From contig NZ_JAJSLX010000002.1 of the NCBI RefSeq assembly GCF_021290925.1, positions 1,174,235 through 1,238,234 of the forward strand: DNA of 64,000 bases. Direction: 5' to 3'. Source of the stretch: Sessilibacter corallicola. GTDB lineage: Bacteria > Pseudomonadota > Gammaproteobacteria > Pseudomonadales > Cellvibrionaceae. A program made the position numbers and the translations under genes. The notes under the pieces were generated by a model. It did not search any database. It worked only from the letters and a program-made list of their open reading frames with translations, and was not told where the DNA came from. The first letter of the stretch is position 1. Each line of letters begins with the position of its first letter. This document shows, one piece after another, positions 53,783 through 63,478 of the stretch.

Positions 53783-54550
53783 GTGGATCTTTATGAATCA
53801 CAAATATCCGATTATTTAAGAGAATATTTGTGGCCGTTGGTTCGAATTTCTTCGTTTTTATTGGCCTCGCCAATTTATGGTGCTCGTACATTACCGCCTC
53901 GATACCGAATTACCCTGGCGCTGCCACTGGCGGTTATTGTTATGCCGTCGTTGGATGTTCCCGATATCGAACTGGTCTCCATTCAGGGGTTTGTCGTCAC
54001 TTTGCAACAAATACTCATTGGCGTAATGCTCGGGTTTGTATTTCAGCTGTTTTTGCAGCTGTTTGTTGTTGCAGGGCAAACCATTGCCATGAATATGGGG
54101 TTGGGTTTTGCATCACTGAATGATCCTGCCAATGGTGTTGTGGTAACGGTACTGTCGCAATTTTATTTAACCTTGGCGACCATGTTGTTCTTAAGCATTA
54201 ACGGGCATTTAATCATTCTAGAATTATTGGTGCAAAGTTTTCAATTTATGCCCATCGGTGAATTTATTAATCCTGAATTTAAGTTTTACGAACTAGCAAA
54301 ATTAGGTGGTTGGATGATAGCCGGTGCTTTGGTGTTAGCGCTGCCGGTAGTTACAGCAATTCTCATTGTCAATATTGCGTTTGGGGTTATGTCGCGTTCC
54401 GCACCGCAAATGAATATTTTTGCCGTGGGTTTTCCAATTACCTTACTGTTTGGTTTGTTCATTATTTGGGTTGGGTTAACTAATTTTTATCCGCAAATGT
54501 CAACCTATTTTTCCGATGTGTTGGCGTTTATACGTGAAACCTTGTTTTAA
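53783..54550 (+). CDS. fliR: Flagellar export gate protein FliR
   Basis: 255 residues, about six membrane helices. FliR features are RISSFLLASPIYGARTLPPRYRITLALPLA, AGQTIAMNMGLGFASLNDPA and NIAFGVMSRSAPQMNIFAVGFPI. The GTG start at 53783 is six bases after fliQ. Confidence 0.96.
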   Translation: MDLYESQISDYLREYLWPLVRISSFLLASPIYGARTLPPRYRITLALPLAVIVMPSLDVPDIELVSIQGFVVTLQQILIGVMLGFVFQLFLQLFVVAGQTIAMNMGLGFASLNDPANGVVVTVLSQFYLTLATMLFLSINGHLIILELLVQSFQFMPIGEFINPEFKFYELAKLGGWMIAGALVLALPVVTAILIVNIAFGVMSRSAPQMNIFAVGFPITLLFGLFIIWVGLTNFYPQMSTYFSDVLAFIRETLF

Positions 54551-54592
54551 TCTTTTAACACCTAATAGTCTGATGGTTGACGAGACTGGAAT

Positions 54593-55729
54593 ATGGCAGA
54601 AAATAACGACAGCCAAGAAAAGTCGGAAGAACCCACGGCCAAACGGCTCGATAAAGCCCGTGAAGAAGGCCAGGTTCCCCGCTCACGAGAACTGACAACC
54701 TCGGCGGTGTTGTTAGGGGCAACCTTGTCGTTGTATTTGTTGGGGGATTTTTTTGCCGATAAAATCTCTGGTATCTTTATCGTTAATTTTCAGTTCGACC
54801 GAGCCACTGCCTTCGACACAGACCAACTGTTGGTGCAATTAGGGTTGAGCATCAAAGAAAGTTTTGTCGGTTTAATTCCAATTTTTTCCGTGTTAATGGT
54901 ATTAGCGTTTGTTTCGCCTATTGCTTTGGGCGGTTGGTTGTTGAGTGCCAAATCTCTTGCGCCTAAGTTCAGTCGAATCAATCCGTTATCGGGTTTGAAA
55001 CGCATGTTTTCGATGAAATCTGTCATTGAATTATTAAAAGCGTTGGGCAAGGTGGCGGTAGTGATGACGGTGGCTATTTTACTGTTGTATTTTCATCAAG
55101 GAGAGATTATCTCTTTGTCTAATGAAGATATTACCTACGGTTTGGCCCATGCCATTCAGTTGATGATTTTTGCGGCGTTAGTGCTGTCAGCGTCGACGTT
55201 GTTAATTGCTATTATTGATGTTCCGTTTCAAATTTGGGAAAACAAAAAACAATTAAAAATGTCGTTGCAGGAAGTGAAAGATGAATTAAAAGATTCCGAA
55301 GGAAAGCCAGAGGTTAAAAATCGCATTCGTCAGCTACAACGCGACCTGGCTAACAATCGCATGTTGTCACAAGTTCCTGAAGCCGATGTTATTATTACCA
55401 ATCCTACTCACTTTTCGGTGGCATTAAAATACGATCCCGAAACAATGAAAACACCCGTCATTGTTGCGAAAGGGGTGGATTTTATGGCGATGAAAATTCG
55501 AGAGATCGCCAATGCCCACGACGTTGAATTAGTGCCTGCGCCAGTATTGACTCGGGCGCTGTACTACACCACCGAAGTAGACGACGAAGTCCCACACGGC
55601 TTATTTTTGGCGGTTGCACAAGTTTTGGCTTATATTTTTCAACTGCGTCAATATCGGCGCGGTCAGGCCAAACGCCCGATTTGCCCAAAACACCTTCCTA
55701 TTCCCGAAGAGTATATTTTTAACTCCTAA
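54593..55729 (+). CDS. flhB: Flagellar export switch protein FlhB
   Basis: 378 residues. Charged start EKSEEPTAKRLDKAREEGQVPRSREL, four membrane helices, then the cytosolic domain with the self-cleaving NPTH motif (about 270, IITNPTHFSVALKYDPE) that switches export specificity after FliK action. ATG 54593 has GAGACTGGA upstream. Confidence 0.97.
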   Translation: MAENNDSQEKSEEPTAKRLDKAREEGQVPRSRELTTSAVLLGATLSLYLLGDFFADKISGIFIVNFQFDRATAFDTDQLLVQLGLSIKESFVGLIPIFSVLMVLAFVSPIALGGWLLSAKSLAPKFSRINPLSGLKRMFSMKSVIELLKALGKVAVVMTVAILLLYFHQGEIISLSNEDITYGLAHAIQLMIFAALVLSASTLLIAIIDVPFQIWENKKQLKMSLQEVKDELKDSEGKPEVKNRIRQLQRDLANNRMLSQVPEADVIITNPTHFSVALKYDPETMKTPVIVAKGVDFMAMKIREIANAHDVELVPAPVLTRALYYTTEVDDEVPHGLFLAVAQVLAYIFQLRQYRRGQAKRPICPKHLPIPEEYIFNS

Positions 55730-55807
55730 TCTCTAATGGTATTGATATTGCCCCAGTGAAGATAAATGGCGTGTAGCGTCAAAAATCCGCTGGGGTAATG
55801 AGCTGTT

Positions 55808-58015
55808 ATGTTGATGAATTCTCTCGGTAATTTATCGAGATTCAAACCTAATCGATCCAATCTGCGCCACGTTATTGTCGGTGGACGGTCGATGATTAAC
55901 GGTAATTTGGGTATTCCCATTTTGCTGTTAATGATGTTAGGTATGATGACGCTGCCATTACCGGCATTTTTATTGGATGTATTCTTTTCTTTTAATATTG
56001 CTTTATCGATTGTGGTGTTGCTGGTCGGTGTGTATACCCTGCGGCCGCTGGATTTTGCGGTTTTCCCAACCATTTTATTAATTGCGACTTTACTGCGCTT
56101 GGGATTAAACGTCGCGTCCACTCGTATTGTTTTGTTGGAAGGCCACAACGGTGGTGATGCCGCCGGTAAAGTGATTCAGGCGTTTGGTGAAGTGGTTATT
56201 GGTGGTAATTACGCCGTTGGTTTGGTTGTTTTTATCATCTTAATGATTATCAACTTTGTTGTTGTGACCAAAGGCGCGGGCAGAATTTCGGAAGTGAGTG
56301 CACGTTTTACCTTAGATGCCATGCCTGGCAAACAAATGGCGATCGACGCTGATTTAAACGCGGGATTGATCTCACAAGACGAAGCAAAACAACGCCGCGA
56401 AGATGTCGCGAATGAGGCCGATTTTTACGGGGCGATGGACGGTGCCAGTAAATTTGTGCGCGGCGATGCCGTGGCCGGTATTTTAATTCTGCTGATCAAT
56501 ATTATCGGTGGGCTGGGTATTGGCATGGCGCAACATCAATTGCCGTTTACCGAAGCCTTAGAAAAATACATTTTGTTAACCATTGGTGATGGTTTGGTTG
56601 CTCAAATACCATCGTTGCTATTGTCAACCGCAGCAGCCATTATGGTGACTCGCGTTAATAGCGCCGAAGATGTACGCTCGCAAGTGTTGAGTCAGATGTT
56701 TGACTCACCAAAAGCGTTGGCAGTATCAGCGGGAGTTTTGTTTTTGATGGGTGTTATTCCCGGCATGCCCCATATTCCCTTTATTGGTCTCGCCGCGGCT
56801 TGTGCAGGAATTGCGTATTTGATTTATCGGCAAAAAAATCAGGTGGTGGAAGTTGCCGATGGGAATGCCTCGACAAATCGATTAACCCGCACGGCCTTAC
56901 CGGGCGGTGGCGAAGGTGGCGAACTGATTGAGGCAAAACCTGAAAACATAGAATTGAGTTGGGATGATGTACAACCCGTCGACATGATTGGTTTGGAGGT
57001 GGGTTATCGGTTAATTCCTTTGGTAAATAAACCCCAAGGTGGGGAACTGTTAAAACGCATTAAAGGTATTCGTAAGAAATTATCCCAAGAAAAAGGTTTT
57101 TTAATCCCGAGTGTTCACATTCGAGATAATCTCGATTTATCGCCCAGTGCTTATCGTATATTACTGATGGGTGTTATTTTAGGCGAAGGAGAAATTTATC
57201 CTGACAGAGATTTGGCCATCAACCCTGGTAATACCGTGGGAGAAATTGACGGTATTGCTACTTCTGATCCGGCGTTTGGTTTACCGGCGGTTTGGATTGA
57301 ATTTAATAAAAAAGAAGAAGCTCAAACCCTTGGTTATACCGTGGTTGATACCAGCACGGTCATCGCTACTCACCTTAACCAATTGTTGCAAAAACATATT
57401 TACGAATTAATTGGTCACGAAGATATTCAAAAGCTGTTAGATCAACTCGCTAAATCTTCGCCAAAACTGATTTCTGAACTCGTGCCAGATAAAGTCTCGT
57501 TAAATTTGGTATTGCAGGTGTGTCAAAATTTATTAAAAGAAAACGTACCGATTCGGGATTTTCGCTCTATTTGTGAAGCGTTGTTGGCGATATCAGAAAA
57601 AACCACAGACATAGAACAATTAACGGCAGCAGCAAGGATAGGGCTGTCTCGACAAATTGTGTATGGACTTGCAAAAGGGGGTGAACCGCTACCGGTTCTC
57701 ACACTGCAACCTGATTTGGAACAGATACTGCTTAAAGCCAGTATGCAAGCACAAAAATCTGGCGCTGATGAAACCGGGTTTATTGATCCTTCTTTAATTG
57801 AAGGGATGCAGTTGTCCATTAAAGAAAGTGTACAACAGCAAGAGCTTGCCAATAAGCCAGCCATTATATTAGTGGCCGGTGGGTTAAGAAAATTAGTGGT
57901 TAAAATTGTTCGTTCCATGGGTGTTGATGCAACCGTCTTGGCGTACGCAGAAATTCCCGAAAATAAATCCATAAACGTTGATGGCGCAATTACCGGTTCC
58001 GTGCAACGTAAATAA
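55808..58015 (+). CDS. flhA: Flagellar export gate protein FlhA
   Basis: 735 residues, slightly longer than the usual ~690-710. Eight membrane helices begin with GIPILLLMMLGMMTLPLPAFLLD. The conserved cytoplasmic loop KGAGRISEVSARFTLDAMPGKQMAIDADLNAGLISQDEAKQRRE and the C-terminal nonamer-forming domain (SVHIRDNLDLSPSAYRILLMG, TVIATHLNQLLQ, IRDFRSICEALL) follow. Start ATG 55808, with ATG 55814 as alternative. Begins the flhA-flhF-fleN-fliA run. Confidence 0.97.
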   Translation: MLMNSLGNLSRFKPNRSNLRHVIVGGRSMINGNLGIPILLLMMLGMMTLPLPAFLLDVFFSFNIALSIVVLLVGVYTLRPLDFAVFPTILLIATLLRLGLNVASTRIVLLEGHNGGDAAGKVIQAFGEVVIGGNYAVGLVVFIILMIINFVVVTKGAGRISEVSARFTLDAMPGKQMAIDADLNAGLISQDEAKQRREDVANEADFYGAMDGASKFVRGDAVAGILILLINIIGGLGIGMAQHQLPFTEALEKYILLTIGDGLVAQIPSLLLSTAAAIMVTRVNSAEDVRSQVLSQMFDSPKALAVSAGVLFLMGVIPGMPHIPFIGLAAACAGIAYLIYRQKNQVVEVADGNASTNRLTRTALPGGGEGGELIEAKPENIELSWDDVQPVDMIGLEVGYRLIPLVNKPQGGELLKRIKGIRKKLSQEKGFLIPSVHIRDNLDLSPSAYRILLMGVILGEGEIYPDRDLAINPGNTVGEIDGIATSDPAFGLPAVWIEFNKKEEAQTLGYTVVDTSTVIATHLNQLLQKHIYELIGHEDIQKLLDQLAKSSPKLISELVPDKVSLNLVLQVCQNLLKENVPIRDFRSICEALLAISEKTTDIEQLTAAARIGLSRQIVYGLAKGGEPLPVLTLQPDLEQILLKASMQAQKSGADETGFIDPSLIEGMQLSIKESVQQQELANKPAIILVAGGLRKLVVKIVRSMGVDATVLAYAEIPENKSINVDGAITGSVQRK

Positions 58016-58093
58016 GACTTGAATACAAACGTTTATCGGTTTAGACGACGTATTCAAAGATTGGAAGTCTTAACGGTGTGGGAGACTTGAAAA

Positions 58094-59773
58094 ATGCAAG
58101 TCAAGCGATTTAAAGCAGCAGATATGCGACGAGCCTTGGAAATGGTACGCACGGATTTAGGTGACGATGCCGTTATTTTATCCAACGCTAATCATGGTAA
58201 TTACGTGGAAGTATTGGCAACCGCTGATGACTGCTCTACCTGGCTTGCAACGAACACTAAAGAACAAGAAAATAAAAGTGTGTTTGCAAAATACGAAGCC
58301 GAACCCGATCAAGACGCGTTGGCATTATTAAGTGATCTCGATTTAGAAGCCAATAATCATCATCAAAGAATTGACGATTCCAAGCAGCAAGCTGGTAGCG
58401 ATTTACCACGATCGACTCAGTCACAAAGTACGTTAACGTCAATTGCTGGTCGTACATCTTCAGAATCGGTATCGAACAATATCTCCGATAACAGTAGCCG
58501 TCAGAAAGCCTATAAAAAATCGTATCTTTCTGAACAGCTCGATAAGCTCGAACGTGAAAAAGTCGAAAACAGTAAACTTCGCTTTAAACAGGCTAAAACT
58601 AATACCAGTACCAGACATAGTGTTGCCGAAGACGATTCCATAAATTCTGCCCAAGAGACCATTAATTTTTCAGAGAATTCCTTCTTTAAAAAATTGATGC
58701 AGGAAAATGTTCGCGGTATTCAGCCTGATCAAACAGATACTCTAGACAGTATTGAGACCAAGGCAGAAGCCTTTGAAGCTAAACCTATTGAAGCCAAGCA
58801 GCCAACTCCGAAGGTTACAACAGTAGAATCCAGTGAATACCGTCAAGAAATAAAATCGCTGCAATCAGAATTAAGCGACATGCGAGAATTACTCGAACAA
58901 CAATTGGTAGAGAGTCAACAATTACGCTTGAAAGGATCACAGATTGTTGTAGATCGACGATTGTCGGCGTTGGGATTTGACAGCGGGTTTCGCGCAGAAA
59001 TTCACCGTAATATCGAATCGCCCAGCGACAATAATACCCAAACCTATTGGCGGCCAGTGCTCGGTTATCTGGCGAAAAAAATTAATACGTTGCCTTACGA
59101 TTTAATTACCACGGGTGGCCGCTTGGCGTTTATTGGTCCAACTGGTGCAGGAAAAACCACCACCATTGCCAAATTGGCCACGCGTTATGTGTTGGAATTT
59201 GGTCGAGAATCAATTGCAATTGTTACTACCGATAACGAACGGTTGGGTTCTCAAAGCCAATTAAAAAGCCTTGCTAATATCTTACAAATTCCCATGAGAA
59301 CCGTGGAAGAGCCCAGCGAGTTAGTCGACGTACTGGCGAGCCTAGACCCTTATCGATTGGTATTGATTGATACGCCTGGGGTTAATATTCGCGATATCGA
59401 TTCTAATTCTTGGTTTAACACCTTAAACAATCTGAACAGTATTTCAAAATTGTTTGTTACTGCAACTAATGTTCAAGGTGGTTTCCAATCGAAATTAATG
59501 TCCATCGCTCGAGAAGCAAATTCTCGTGCAATTGTACTCACCAAATTAGACGAATGTTTGAGTTTGGGTGAAAGTATTAAAGCGGTGATTCACTCAGAAA
59601 TTCCTGTTGCTTATTTATCCAATGGTCAAAACATTCCCTCAGACATTCATTTAGCGAAAGCCAATAAACTGTTAGAGATTGCGGTGAAATTAGGTCAATC
59701 TAAATTAGCGGTAGAGACGGAGTCAGAATTACCTAATTCCGGTTTGAAATTTAAAGCGAGTTTAGGTGCTTAA
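58094..59773 (+). CDS. flhF: Flagellar placement GTPase FlhF
   Basis: 559 residues. Typical opening MQVKRFKAADMRRALEMVRTDLGDDAVILSN, a long polar linker (about 70-240), then the SRP-type GTPase: GPTGAGKTTTIAKLATRY (about 348), DTPG and TKLDE. FlhF sets the polar position and number of flagella with FleN. The G2/G3 loops differ from common FlhF (TTDNERLGSQSQL where TTDxYRIGAxEQL is usual; DTPGVN where DTAG is usual). Confidence 0.94.
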   Translation: MQVKRFKAADMRRALEMVRTDLGDDAVILSNANHGNYVEVLATADDCSTWLATNTKEQENKSVFAKYEAEPDQDALALLSDLDLEANNHHQRIDDSKQQAGSDLPRSTQSQSTLTSIAGRTSSESVSNNISDNSSRQKAYKKSYLSEQLDKLEREKVENSKLRFKQAKTNTSTRHSVAEDDSINSAQETINFSENSFFKKLMQENVRGIQPDQTDTLDSIETKAEAFEAKPIEAKQPTPKVTTVESSEYRQEIKSLQSELSDMRELLEQQLVESQQLRLKGSQIVVDRRLSALGFDSGFRAEIHRNIESPSDNNTQTYWRPVLGYLAKKINTLPYDLITTGGRLAFIGPTGAGKTTTIAKLATRYVLEFGRESIAIVTTDNERLGSQSQLKSLANILQIPMRTVEEPSELVDVLASLDPYRLVLIDTPGVNIRDIDSNSWFNTLNNLNSISKLFVTATNVQGGFQSKLMSIAREANSRAIVLTKLDECLSLGESIKAVIHSEIPVAYLSNGQNIPSDIHLAKANKLLEIAVKLGQSKLAVETESELPNSGLKFKASLGA

Positions 59774-60147
59774 TTAATTTGCTTCATGGCAGTTTCGATC
59801 TGCTAATATTAATGAGCGGTCTTTTTTTGTAATTAACTGATGATTAATCAGTGTGGGTTAATGATTGCAGGTAAAGACTGTTGTTAAGGATTATTGTCAA
59901 AGGTTTGTAGTTAACGATTGTTGTTAAAGATTTGTAGTAAAAGCTACAGAAAAAAGATAGTCAATAAGTTAAACACTGGTTTTTTTTCCGATTTTATTTC
60001 CGGCGGTTATGAGCGTATTGCAGTGCTCTCAAAAAATTAACCAGTAGAAAATGTCAGTAAAAATACTCAATGTTGCATTGTTGAGTGTGAGTTCATCAAA
60101 ATTTAATGCGTGCATGTAAGTTTTTACTTATATGTCGTGGAGTTCAT
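59774..60147. other. Intergenic region flhF-fleN with short direct repeats
   Basis: 374 bp without a gene. Between about 59880 and 59945 units of the type GTTGTTAARGATT and TTTGTAGTWAA recur in alternation. No clear promoter or terminator. Confidence 0.4.
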
Positions 60148-60975
60148 ATGAGTTCAACACGTCCTGTTCAAGTCATAGCAATTACCGGTGGAAAAGGTGG
60201 TGTCGGTAAAACCAATCTTTCTGTTAATTTAGGTATCGCACTTGCGGAAATGCAGAGACGGGTTGTACTGCTCGATGCAGATTTAGGTTTGGCGAATGTC
60301 GATGTTTTATTGGGGTTAAAATCGACCCACAATATTGCTGATGTTCTTAACGGCGAATGTCAAATAGAAGACGTGTTGCTCAACGGCCCTGGCGGTATCA
60401 AGGTGGTACCGGCGTCATCGGGTGTGCAGCAAATGACTCAGCTGAACGTTCAGCAACACGCAGCATTAATTAATGCGTTTAATACCCTGGATCAACAGTT
60501 GGATATTATGATTGTTGATACCGCTGCCGGTATTTCTGATACGGTGGTCAGTTTTGTTAATGCCTCTAACGAAGTTGTTGTGGTGGTGTGCGATGAGCCG
60601 TCATCAATAACCGATGCCTATGCGTTAATTAAATTGTTAAACAGCGAATACCAACACACGCGTTTTCGCGTAGTTGCTAATATGACTCGAACCCTCAACG
60701 AGGGCCAAAATCTGTTTAATAAACTGCAATTAGTGTGCGACCGTTTTTTGGATGTTACGTTGCAATACATTGGTCACGTTCCCTTTGATGAAAGCGTGCG
60801 TAAATCGGTACAAAAGCAAACGCCATTAATTATCAATGCACCGCGTTGCCGAGCGGCGCAATCGATTCGTTCCATCGCGCAAAAAATTATTGATTGGCCC
60901 TTGCCGGGTGGCCCAAGAGGGCACCTAGAATTTTTCGTCGAACGTCTGCTTAAAGCCTCCAGTGTAGGAGTGTGA
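60148..60975 (+). CDS. fleN: Flagellar number regulator FleN (FlhG)
   Basis: 275 residues, MinD/ParA-type ATPase. Deviant Walker A GGKGGVGKT (14-22), LLDADLGLANVDVLLG, VDTAAGISDTVVSF and DEPSSITDAYALIK. It antagonises FleQ and limits flagellar number. ATG 60148 gives the conserved MSSTRPVQVIAITGGKGG start with GTGGAG upstream. fliA starts within a few bases of its stop. Confidence 0.96.
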   Translation: MSSTRPVQVIAITGGKGGVGKTNLSVNLGIALAEMQRRVVLLDADLGLANVDVLLGLKSTHNIADVLNGECQIEDVLLNGPGGIKVVPASSGVQQMTQLNVQQHAALINAFNTLDQQLDIMIVDTAAGISDTVVSFVNASNEVVVVVCDEPSSITDAYALIKLLNSEYQHTRFRVVANMTRTLNEGQNLFNKLQLVCDRFLDVTLQYIGHVPFDESVRKSVQKQTPLIINAPRCRAAQSIRSIAQKIIDWPLPGGPRGHLEFFVERLLKASSVGV

Positions 60976-60977
60976 TG

Positions 60978-61721
60978 ATGACTGCCATAGACGGACTAGC
61001 CATGTATGATCAAACGCAAATACAGCCCCAGATCGATATTGAACAGTACGCGCCATTGGTAAAGCGGATTGCTCATCACATGATGATGAGAATGCCCGCG
61101 AGTGTTCAGGTCGAAGATTTAATTCAAGCGGGAATGATTGGATTAATCGAAGCCTCTCAAAAGTACGACGCTTCTAAAGGAGCGAGTTTTGAAACCTATG
61201 CGGGTATTCGCATTCGCGGATCCATTGTTGATGAAATGCGTCGCGGCGACTGGGCGCCTCGTTCCGTTCATCGCAACGCTCGTAAAGTTCAAGATGCTAT
61301 TGCACAGGTAGAGGCAAAAACTGGTCGCGATGCAACAGACCAAGAAGTGGCCGATCACCTAGAGGTTTCGTTAGAAGAGTATCACAGCATTTTACAAGAC
61401 AGCACCAGCACCCGCTTATTCAGCTACGAAGAAGCGGTGGGCGATGACGACAGCCGTATCGTTCAGGATTCTAACGCCCAAGCAAACCAAAGCCCTTACA
61501 GCGGTTTGCAAAAAAATAATTTGCGCAAGTGTTTGGCCGATGCCATTAAATCCTTACCTGAGCGAGAGCAGTTGGTTTTGGCGCTGTATTACGATGAAGA
61601 GTTAAACCTAAAAGAAATCGGCCAGATTCTGGGTGTGAGTGAATCGAGAGTCAGCCAAATTCACAGTCAGGCGGCACTGCGCTTGCGTGGACGACTGAAA
61701 GAGTGGGACCCAGAAAATTAG
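60978..61721 (+). CDS. fliA: RNA polymerase sigma factor FliA (sigma28)
   Basis: 247 residues, nearly collinear with Pseudomonas FliA: YAPLVKRIAHHMMMRMPASVQVEDLIQAGMIGL (region 2), GDWAPRSVHRNARKVQDAI (region 3) and LPEREQLVLALYYDEELNLKEIGQILGVSESRVSQIHSQ (region 4). It directs late genes including the flagellins and cheY; matching promoters are seen in this window. Of the stacked starts at 60972, 60975 and 60978, the last is chosen for spacing to AGGAG and match to the MTA start of relatives. Confidence 0.97.
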   Translation: MTAIDGLAMYDQTQIQPQIDIEQYAPLVKRIAHHMMMRMPASVQVEDLIQAGMIGLIEASQKYDASKGASFETYAGIRIRGSIVDEMRRGDWAPRSVHRNARKVQDAIAQVEAKTGRDATDQEVADHLEVSLEEYHSILQDSTSTRLFSYEEAVGDDDSRIVQDSNAQANQSPYSGLQKNNLRKCLADAIKSLPEREQLVLALYYDEELNLKEIGQILGVSESRVSQIHSQAALRLRGRLKEWDPEN

Positions 61722-62009
61722 TTTTTATTTTAACTATGTATTAAACGTCGTTTTATTGTTTTGCGATTTCTTTAGCCTTTCTTACATTAGCGTTTGCTGT
61801 TGGTGAAAACCAAAGGCTTTCGTGTGTTCTTAAGTTTCTCTTATTTTCCTCCGGTTTGATTCTGATTTTCTTCTGTTGTTATGTCAATGATCGTCTATTG
61901 CCATAACGTCTATATACCTTTTTATTGGATTTGATCTTTCGTCGACAATGCCCATCACAAAAAAAATCAGGATATTAGTCGAAAAAATCACTATTAAGCG
62001 CTTAAATTC
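61722..62009. other. Intergenic region fliA-cheY, left part
   Basis: T-rich DNA without a gene or clear terminator. The chemotaxis promoter follows at 62010. Confidence 0.4.
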
Positions 62010-62036
62010 TAAAAGCGAAAGAATTTCTGTCGATAC
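62010..62036 (+). promoter_or_regulatory. Sigma28-like promoter of the cheY operon
   Basis: TAAA (62010-62013), exactly 15 nt, then GTCGATAC (62029-62036), two mismatches to GCCGATAA. It is ~185 bp before cheY, giving a long leader. Would place cheYZA in the FliA regulon. Confidence 0.55.
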
Positions 62037-62221
62037 AATAAATAGGTTAGCTAACACGTTTTAAGCGAACTATTTAATCTATCATTATTGTATGGGTTTT
62101 GTGTGCGTGATTTGGATTTCTTGGCATGAAAGTATCATCCATAAAAACTGGATACCGCAAAAACTACTACTAGACTATGTATTGAATCGGTTCCCCTTAA
62201 CCAGGGCCTATGGAGGTTACA

Positions 62222-62605
62222 TTGGATAAAAATATGAAAATCCTCATTGTCGACGACTTCTCCACTATGAGGCGGATCATTAAAAATCTTCTACGTGACT
62301 TGGGTTTCACTAACACTCAAGAAGCGGACGATGGCCAAACTGCGTTACCGATGTTGAAAAATGGCGATTTTGATTTTTTGGTGACGGATTGGAATATGCC
62401 AGGAATGACGGGTATTGAATTGTTGCGGCAGGTCCGAGCAGACGAACGTTTAGGATCCTTACCAGTGCTTATGGTAACTGCTGAAGCAAAAAGGGAGCAA
62501 ATTGTGGAGGCTGCTCAAAACGGGGTAAACGGTTATGTTGTTAAGCCTTTTACCGCGCAAGCTTTAAAGGAAAAGATTGAAAAAATCTTTGAACGAGTTG
62601 GTTAA
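62222..62605 (+). CDS. cheY: Chemotaxis response regulator CheY
   Basis: 127 residues. Acidic pocket DD (11-12), phospho-acceptor Asp56 in VTDWNMPG, Thr in MVTAEAK and Lys in VVKPFTAQ. Almost identical to Pseudomonas CheY by eye. TTG 62222 is preferred: GGAGG lies 5 nt upstream and it gives the (M)[15 protein letters not shown] start common in relatives. ATG 62210 overlaps that ribosome site; ATG 62234 is possible. Confidence 0.95.
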   Translation: MDKNMKILIVDDFSTMRRIIKNLLRDLGFTNTQEADDGQTALPMLKNGDFDFLVTDWNMPGMTGIELLRQVRADERLGSLPVLMVTAEAKREQIVEAAQNGVNGYVVKPFTAQALKEKIEKIFERVG

Positions 62606-62626
62606 CCCTAAATTACAGGCATAGTC

Positions 62627-63421
62627 ATGGATTCAAACCACTTTGTGAAAGACCCAAATGTCGCTGTTGATGATCTTCGTGCAGCGGCAGAAACGTTGAT
62701 TGAGAAGTTACAAAACGACGATTATTACGAAGCTAATGAAGTCATTAATAACATCAACAAACAACGCGACAGTTTAATTTTCAACAATGTTGGTAAGTTA
62801 ACCCGAGCACTGCACAATGCGATTGTTAATTTTAACGTTGATGCGGGTGAAGCTGAAGAAGGTTCTGATCTCTCCGATAAATCACAAATTAGCGACGCCT
62901 CCGATCGACTCAATTACGTATTGGAGCTTACCCAAGGTGCTGCCGATAAAACCATGGATCGCGTCGAAGCCTGTGCGCCTATTGCAGCAGATATCAGTTC
63001 TGAATCTAGTCAGCTACGAGAAGAGTGGAAGCGGTTAAAACGCCGTGAGATGAAACCCGAAGAATTTCGCCAGTTGTATTATCGAATGGACGAATTTTTT
63101 GCGCGAATCGGCTCGGGCGCGGATCAGTTAGGTACTAACTTACAAGAAATTATTTTAGAGCAGGGCTATCAAGATCTTACCGGTCAGGTGTTAAAGAAAG
63201 TCATTCGTTTGATTTCTGACGTCGAATCGGAATTAGTGCAGTTGGTTCGCATTGCTGGTCAGGTCGAAGACGTAGCGGGCTTTAAATCTAAAGCCGATCA
63301 CGAAGCCGCGGCAGAACAAAACGCTTCCGGTGAAGGCCCTCAAATTAAAGCAAAACAACGTTCCGATGTTATGGCTAGCCAAGATGAAGTGGATGATCTC
63401 CTTTCCAGCTTAGGTTTTTAA
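62627..63421 (+). CDS. cheZ: CheY-P phosphatase CheZ
   Basis: 264 residues, long helical hairpin. The catalytic region QEIILEQGYQDLTGQVLKKVI contains the key Gln, and the C-terminal CheY-binding peptide ASQDEVDDLLSSLGF is intact. Speeds CheY-P dephosphorylation at the motor/receptor cluster. It starts 21 bp after cheY. Confidence 0.96.
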   Translation: MDSNHFVKDPNVAVDDLRAAAETLIEKLQNDDYYEANEVINNINKQRDSLIFNNVGKLTRALHNAIVNFNVDAGEAEEGSDLSDKSQISDASDRLNYVLELTQGAADKTMDRVEACAPIAADISSESSQLREEWKRLKRREMKPEEFRQLYYRMDEFFARIGSGADQLGTNLQEIILEQGYQDLTGQVLKKVIRLISDVESELVQLVRIAGQVEDVAGFKSKADHEAAAEQNASGEGPQIKAKQRSDVMASQDEVDDLLSSLGF

Positions 63422-63478
63422 TAGCATTGTTCGAATGAGTTAAATTGAAATATATCGGTATGGCAAGAGGAGCTTGGA

